From contig NC_092333.1 in assembly GCF_046630445.1 (NCBI RefSeq), positions 180,728,501-180,792,500 on the forward strand: DNA of 64,000 bases, read 5' to 3'. Positions 60,032-64,000 of the stretch are shown here, piece by piece (within the stretch, counting starts at the first letter, position 1; the number at the start of each line of letters is the position of its first letter). Under the pieces are notes generated by a model. That model was not told the origin of the DNA. It was given only the letters and a program-made list of their open reading frames with translations, and made no database searches. The translations under genes were made by a program, and so were the position numbers. Source of the DNA: Rutidosis leptorrhynchoides. Its lineage: Eukaryota; Streptophyta; Magnoliopsida; Asterales; Asteraceae.

Positions 60032-61706
60032 CTACTCTAACCCATCTTTTACTACTTTAGCATTGTAGTTTCCTTTTGGTTGAGCCCTTGTTTCAACGAT
60101 TTTCTTCCTAGAATTTCTAGAGTGATTAGTCTTATTTTCTAAGAAATTCCCTTTAGATTCTACCCTTTTTGGTGGTCTAGTTTTTGAAAAAGGACCTGCG
60201 ATCGGCTTCACAGTCGGACCGTGCTTCGACCGGACACTTCCTGTAACATTTTGATTTTCTTGAGACTTAAGAAACACTATAGGTTGTTGTTTTGATGGTT
60301 TAATTTTGAGGGTGCTTTTTTTAAACCCTAACCCATGTTTGTTATCGCTAGGTCGTTGAACACTTAAGATGTCTTCTAGTAGTTTTTCACTTTTATTAAA
60401 TATTGAAAACTTGATTTTATTCTCAAGTAGTTTGACGGTTTTGTTAAGTGTTCTATTTTCATGCTTTAGATCATCACAAGTAAGGCATTCATGTGAGTTA
60501 GCTATTCTTTCCTTTAGCCTAGACACTTCAAGCTTAAGTGAGTTAATTTCTTCTTTTAAGTTGATATTACTAGTGCTAACTCTACTACATAGATCACAAA
60601 GCTTAACGAAATTATCAAAATTGAATTCAAAAGAGTCTGGAAGAACCTCATTGTCGATTTTTCCGACTAGGTAAGCTTCATCATCTCTTTCCGAGCTTGG
60701 TGCATCGATGGCCATGAGACATGTTTCCTTTCCTTCTTCTTGTGTCTCATTTTCTTCACCGTCCCAAGCACCTCTTAGAAACGCCTTCTCGTTCTTTCTT
60801 TGGGGACATTCACTTATCAATTGATTTGGATCACCGAATCCAAAACATTTCCTTACGAACTTCTTCTTGGAATCAAAGGGTGCCTTCTTTGAGTCCATTG
60901 GAGTTCGGACATGATTCCCGAGTCTTCGGTAGAACTTCTTGAACGATCGAACAATAAATGCAAGTTGTTCATCGTCATTTAGGATATCATCTTCATCCTC
61001 TTTGTATTCACCTTCTTCACTTACTTTAGCTTTCAAAGCAATTGACTTATTCTTTTCTTTCTTGACTTTGTCTGCTTCTTCATCTTTGTCTAGGATGACC
61101 TCATGGACTTTGAGATTTCCAATGAGTTCATCAAGTGACAATTTTTCTAAGTCCTTTGACTCATCTATTGCCGTCACTTTAGGTCTCCATTTGGAAGGTA
61201 ATGCTCTTAAGAATTTACGAACATATTGCTTGTTCGTGTAGATAGTACCTAAAGCTTTCAAACTTGAACAAATATTGCTAAATCTAGAATAGGCAATATC
61301 AATTTTCTCATCATCCGATATAACAAACTGTTCATATTGAGCTACTAGTAGTTCAATTTTATTTTCAGTGACTTGCACATTTCCTTGATGAGTAACTATT
61401 AAACTATCCCATATTTCCTTTGCATTCTTAAGCATAAAGACTCTTTCATATTCTTTTCTAGGCAAAGCGTTATATATGACTAGTTTAGCTTGGTAATTTT
61501 TTCCTGCATCCGTTTTATGTTCTTTGGACCAATTTTCTTCGGGCACAATTATTCTAGTTTTCCTATCCTCACTTAGAGTGAATGGGACATAATCGCCCTT
61601 AGTAATAATGTTCTAAACGTCAATTTTTTTAGCACGGACATACGTTTCAAATCTTTGTTTCCAATAGAAAAATTCTTCACTCTCAAGTAGTGGAGGTCTT
61701 TGCATA
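60032..61706 (-). pseudogene. Copia gag of element F, broken
   Basis: Start ATG probably at 61706 (reads MQRPPLLESEEFFYWKQRF with one extra base near 61681). TAG at 61615-61613 follows; then about 504 codons stay open from 61546. The UBN2-type gag domain lies in the first 200 codons (LRALPSKWRPKVTAI). The zinc knuckle is degenerate: CFGFGDPNQLISEC has lost its second Cys and its His. A coiled-coil-like region (INSLKLEVSRLKERI) and a basic tail follow, typical of SIRE-type gag. Confidence 0.85.
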
Positions 61707-61840
61707 GAGGAACCTTCACTATAGCTCAAGTTCTCGGATTTTTGTTCTCAGATTTTTGTTCATGATCTTTAACTCAAAAGTTTGCAAAAATTAATTTTTA
61801 TCTCAAAAATAGTAATTTTAGCAAAACATTTAGAGCAACT

Positions 61841-61852
61841 GCTCTGATACCA
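61841..61852 (-). promoter_or_regulatory. Primer-binding site of element F (tRNA-iMet type)
   Basis: Minus-strand TGGTATCAGAGC next to the LTR end (AATTG junction). The interval 61707-61840 is a short leader with nothing else recognised. Confidence 0.88.
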
Positions 61853-61854
61853 AT

Positions 61855-63471
61855 TGTAAGTAACTAGAGGGGCGTGAATAATTACTTAGTGTAATTTTTT
61901 AAAACTTTTTCGATTTAGAACTTGAGATTGCTATAATGCGATTTGAATAGTTTGTTTACAAGTATAATAAATAAGTATATAAGGGATGAGAGAACAAACA
62001 CGGAGATTTATAGTGGTTCGGGAAGATGTTAACTAATCTTCCTTAATCCACTCCTCAATTCTAACGAAGTGAGAGTTAGTTTCACTATGACGCTCCAAAC
62101 TCGGTGGAGTGTCTGGATACAACACTAGCTCCTTGATAAGCCACAACTCATGAAGCCTTACGTCCTATTGAAGAATTCACAATCACCAAAAGCTCTTACT
62201 ACAAGATCCTTATGCTATCACTAAGTAAAACCTCACTTATCTTCTAGATCCCTTTAAGAAGATAATTTACAAGTAAACTCACAACTAAGTTTACACACAC
62301 TCTTGCTTGAATCACTCTAAATTGATTACAATGAGATTTGAATGATATTAGTAAATATATTGAAATGTAAGTGCAATAGGTGAGTCTTCAAGTGCTCCAA
62401 GGTTTGGATTTTATAGGCAAGATAAATTCAAACCCGGATAACTGCGGCTCACCCCACGGTCGACTGTGGGTCGACCGTGCAGCTCTGTCCTCTGAATTTT
62501 ATAGCCGTTTGAGATCTTTTTTTTTTTTTTTTTTATCTTTTTCCCTTATTAGATGGCTGCTGCTAAAAATATCTAAAAAGACCTGCATTACCCCTTTTGT
62601 CTTGGAGGTATTCTTTAAAGTTGACCTTAGCTTGAAAAGGGTAAATCACTTTGTACTAGAAGGATGTCATTGATTTCCTTTTAAGGCAAATGCAGAATTT
62701 TGATCCCATGACAACCATATGCTTCCAAATTTCAAGTCACAAGTCTTCAACTCTTTTGTCACTACTAGTTTTGCAAGTATGTGCTCTTATTGGTTACTTG
62801 CAAGCTTCCAATTTAGACTACTTTGTTTTTATGTTAAGACATTTGGGAGTTTACACTAAACTCGTATTAAACACATAATTAGTGTTTAATGGTTAATCAA
62901 GTGGAGAGCATCTCTTTAATTGGGACTTAATGACCATCTTTAAGTTTTATTATTTTTATTTAGATTTATAAAAATACATTTTGAAAAAGAACTTTTAGTC
63001 ATACTTGAATGTTTAATCTTAATCATAGGCTAAACGTGTCATTAAAGTGTTATTAAGTGTGATTAACTAAAATTAGTGTTTTAGTGACCAAAACTCATTT
63101 GCATATGAAGGAGGCAACTACTCTAAGTATGTTTAAACAAGTTTTGTAAATTATAGATACCCTGAAGTAGTCAAACATTTTTCGATCAAAAATCGGACAG
63201 TGGGTTTCTGCGGTAGACCCACGGCTGACCGTGGAGTCGAACGTATACCTTGTTTCGAAGAACAAAGGTACAGGGTATCCACGGTCTGGCCTACGGTCGA
63301 CCGTGGACCGACCGTGCTCCTTCAGTGTATTTTCAAATGAATCTTTTGACTTATTGGTTTTGTGTATTGGTCGTTTGCTAGAGATAGTGTAGGCTTATGA
63401 ACGTGTGTTGTTCTATACCTTGGTGTAAGCACACGAGACTTGGTGTCATCATTAAAATAAAGTGTTTAACA
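61855..63471 (-). repeat. Element F 5' LTR, about 1.6 kb
   Basis: On the minus strand it ends CTACTTACA-like at 61855 beside the primer site. The far end is placed at TGTTAAACAC (63471) by the terminal TGTT..TACA form and the ATGATGACACC that follows, common at SIRE LTR starts; no second LTR is available to confirm it. It contains the ACGGTCGACCGT palindromes and a T-run (62518-62534). Confidence 0.6.
62455..63316. repeat. ACGGTCGACCGT palindromes in the F LTR
   Basis: CCACGGTCGACTGTGG with GTCGACCGTG (62455-62480); CCACGGCTGACCGTGG (63219-63234); and a cluster at 63279-63316 including the perfect ACGGTCGACCGT (63293-63304). They occur as two groups about 750 bp apart. Confidence 0.85.
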
Positions 63472-63592
63472 TTTGAATATTAATATTGGATTACTAACCA
63501 ACATATATAATTAGAAACATCATGAACAAATGAAACAATATTGTTAAATAACAAATACATAGTGTGGTGGTTATAACATAAAAGCAACTTTA

Positions 63593-63651
63593 GAGTAGTG
63601 GTTAGGGGAGTCCTTTTAAACCGAGAAGTCAAAGGTTCGAGTCCTGGTGGC
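63593..63651 (+). repeat. tRNA-like scrap with perfect B box
   Basis: GAGTAGTGGTTAGGGGAG resembles a D-arm/A box, and GGTTCGAGTCC (63634-63644) matches the pol III B box exactly. No acceptor stem or anticodon arm is evident, and T-rich sequence follows. Probably a tRNA-derived (SINE-like) remnant. Confidence 0.5.
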
Positions 63652-63797
63652 ATTTAATTTTTAGAAGAATTTTTAAAATTGACTTTTTTAAGATCATGAA
63701 CAGTGATTACAATTTGAAAATCGATATTGACACAAAAGCTTTCATACAACACAAAAGCTTCATTGGAGGAGAGGTCAGGTAAGCACTCATTAACCTA

Positions 63798-63825
63798 GCA
63801 GTTAGGGGTTCAAGTCTTGGCGTGG
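63798..63825 (+). repeat. Second tRNA-like scrap
   Basis: GCAGTTAGGGGTTCAAGTCTTGG, a B-box-like core (63807-63817) followed by a T-run, as in the other modules. Confidence 0.4.
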
Positions 63826-63901
63826 TTATTTTTTTAAGAGAAATTTTGGCCTGGAGACTTATATATTTATTTAAACAATATATAAATAATATTTTAGTTA
63901 A

Positions 63902-64000
63902 GCGAATTTTTCACAATTCGCACCAAATCAAAACGCCTTCTACCAACAACCACAATTTTTTCAACCACCACGCCAACAATTTGTTCAACCACCACCACAA
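63902..64000 (+). other. Partial Pro/Gln/Phe-rich open frame at the window end
   Basis: 33 codons open to the edge, reading FAPNQNAFYQQPQFFQPP and more of the same, after a TAA and with no ATG. Such Asn/Gln/Pro-rich N-termini occur in plant transposon and SANT-type proteins. It could be a gene start that lost its ATG, an exon, or chance. Confidence 0.25.

Larger units (their letters stand above)
52667..63471 (-). mobile_element. Element F: SIRE/Maximus-like Ty1-copia element, interrupted by E and G
   Basis: Reading leftwards: 5' LTR 63471-61855, tRNA-iMet primer site, gag, pol to RNase H, with solo LTR G at 53007-57415 and element E at 52666. Many stops and frameshifts make it the most decayed and presumably oldest element here, in line with its being the outermost host of the nest. 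Lineage is judged from the long gag with a coiled-coil tail and the LTR ends, so moderate. Confidence 0.85.
63472..64000. other. Flank right of element F
   Basis: AT-rich flank holding two tRNA-like scraps and, at the window edge, a short open frame. Nothing here identifies a host gene with confidence. Confidence 0.6.

Noticed and set aside
63593-63651. Functional tRNA gene
   Set aside because: Has A- and B-box-like cores but no acceptor stem or anticodon loop.

Overview
This is eukaryotic plant DNA made almost entirely of nested LTR retrotransposons. The 18-nt primer-binding sites match plant tRNA-Asp and initiator tRNA-Met. The polyproteins are of the plant Athila, Tekay-type chromovirus and SIRE/Maximus-like copia lineages. 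An angiosperm is certain; an Asteraceae host is only my impression. No intact host gene, rRNA, functional tRNA, CRISPR or bacterial feature was found.

Layout, left to right: element A (Athila, +, 1-15214, 5' LTR cut by the window edge); element C (Athila, -, 15215-22915, its 3' part lies left of A); element D (Tekay-like chromovirus, +, 22916-51501), whose 5' LTR is split by element B (Athila, +, 24728-41147, complete, same family as A); an LTR piece of element E (-, 51502-52666); element F (copia, -, 52667-63471), split by E and by a 4.4-kb solo LTR G (+, 53007-57415); then 0.5 kb of flank with tRNA-like scraps. Insertion order from junctions and target-site duplications (TSDs): F is oldest and received E and G; E received D; D's 5' LTR received C and B separately; C received A. 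TSDs are complete for B (ATTAT) and G (CATGG) and half visible for A, C, D and E.

A and B carry gag-pol, then a 138-codon basic zinc-knuckle ORF, then an Athila ORF-1-like gene that appears to be spliced from a ten-codon first exon, then a long 3' region and a LTR of about 1.9-2.0 kb. Their gag-pol frames are broken by one (A) and two (B) CAA-to-TAA changes. C gag-pol has two stops and an integrase active-site change. D gag-pol has seven stops and a frameshift.

The most unusual cargo is in D. Between its primer-binding site and gag sit two extra reading frames: an acidic protein with E/P repeats, and a plant F-box protein of the At1g67623/At2g35280-like type, broken by one TGA. Other unexplained structures are paired GC-rich palindromes peculiar to each element family, a five-times-repeated motif and a reiterated polypurine-tract-like motif in A and B, and a block of about 244 nt identical between A and B.
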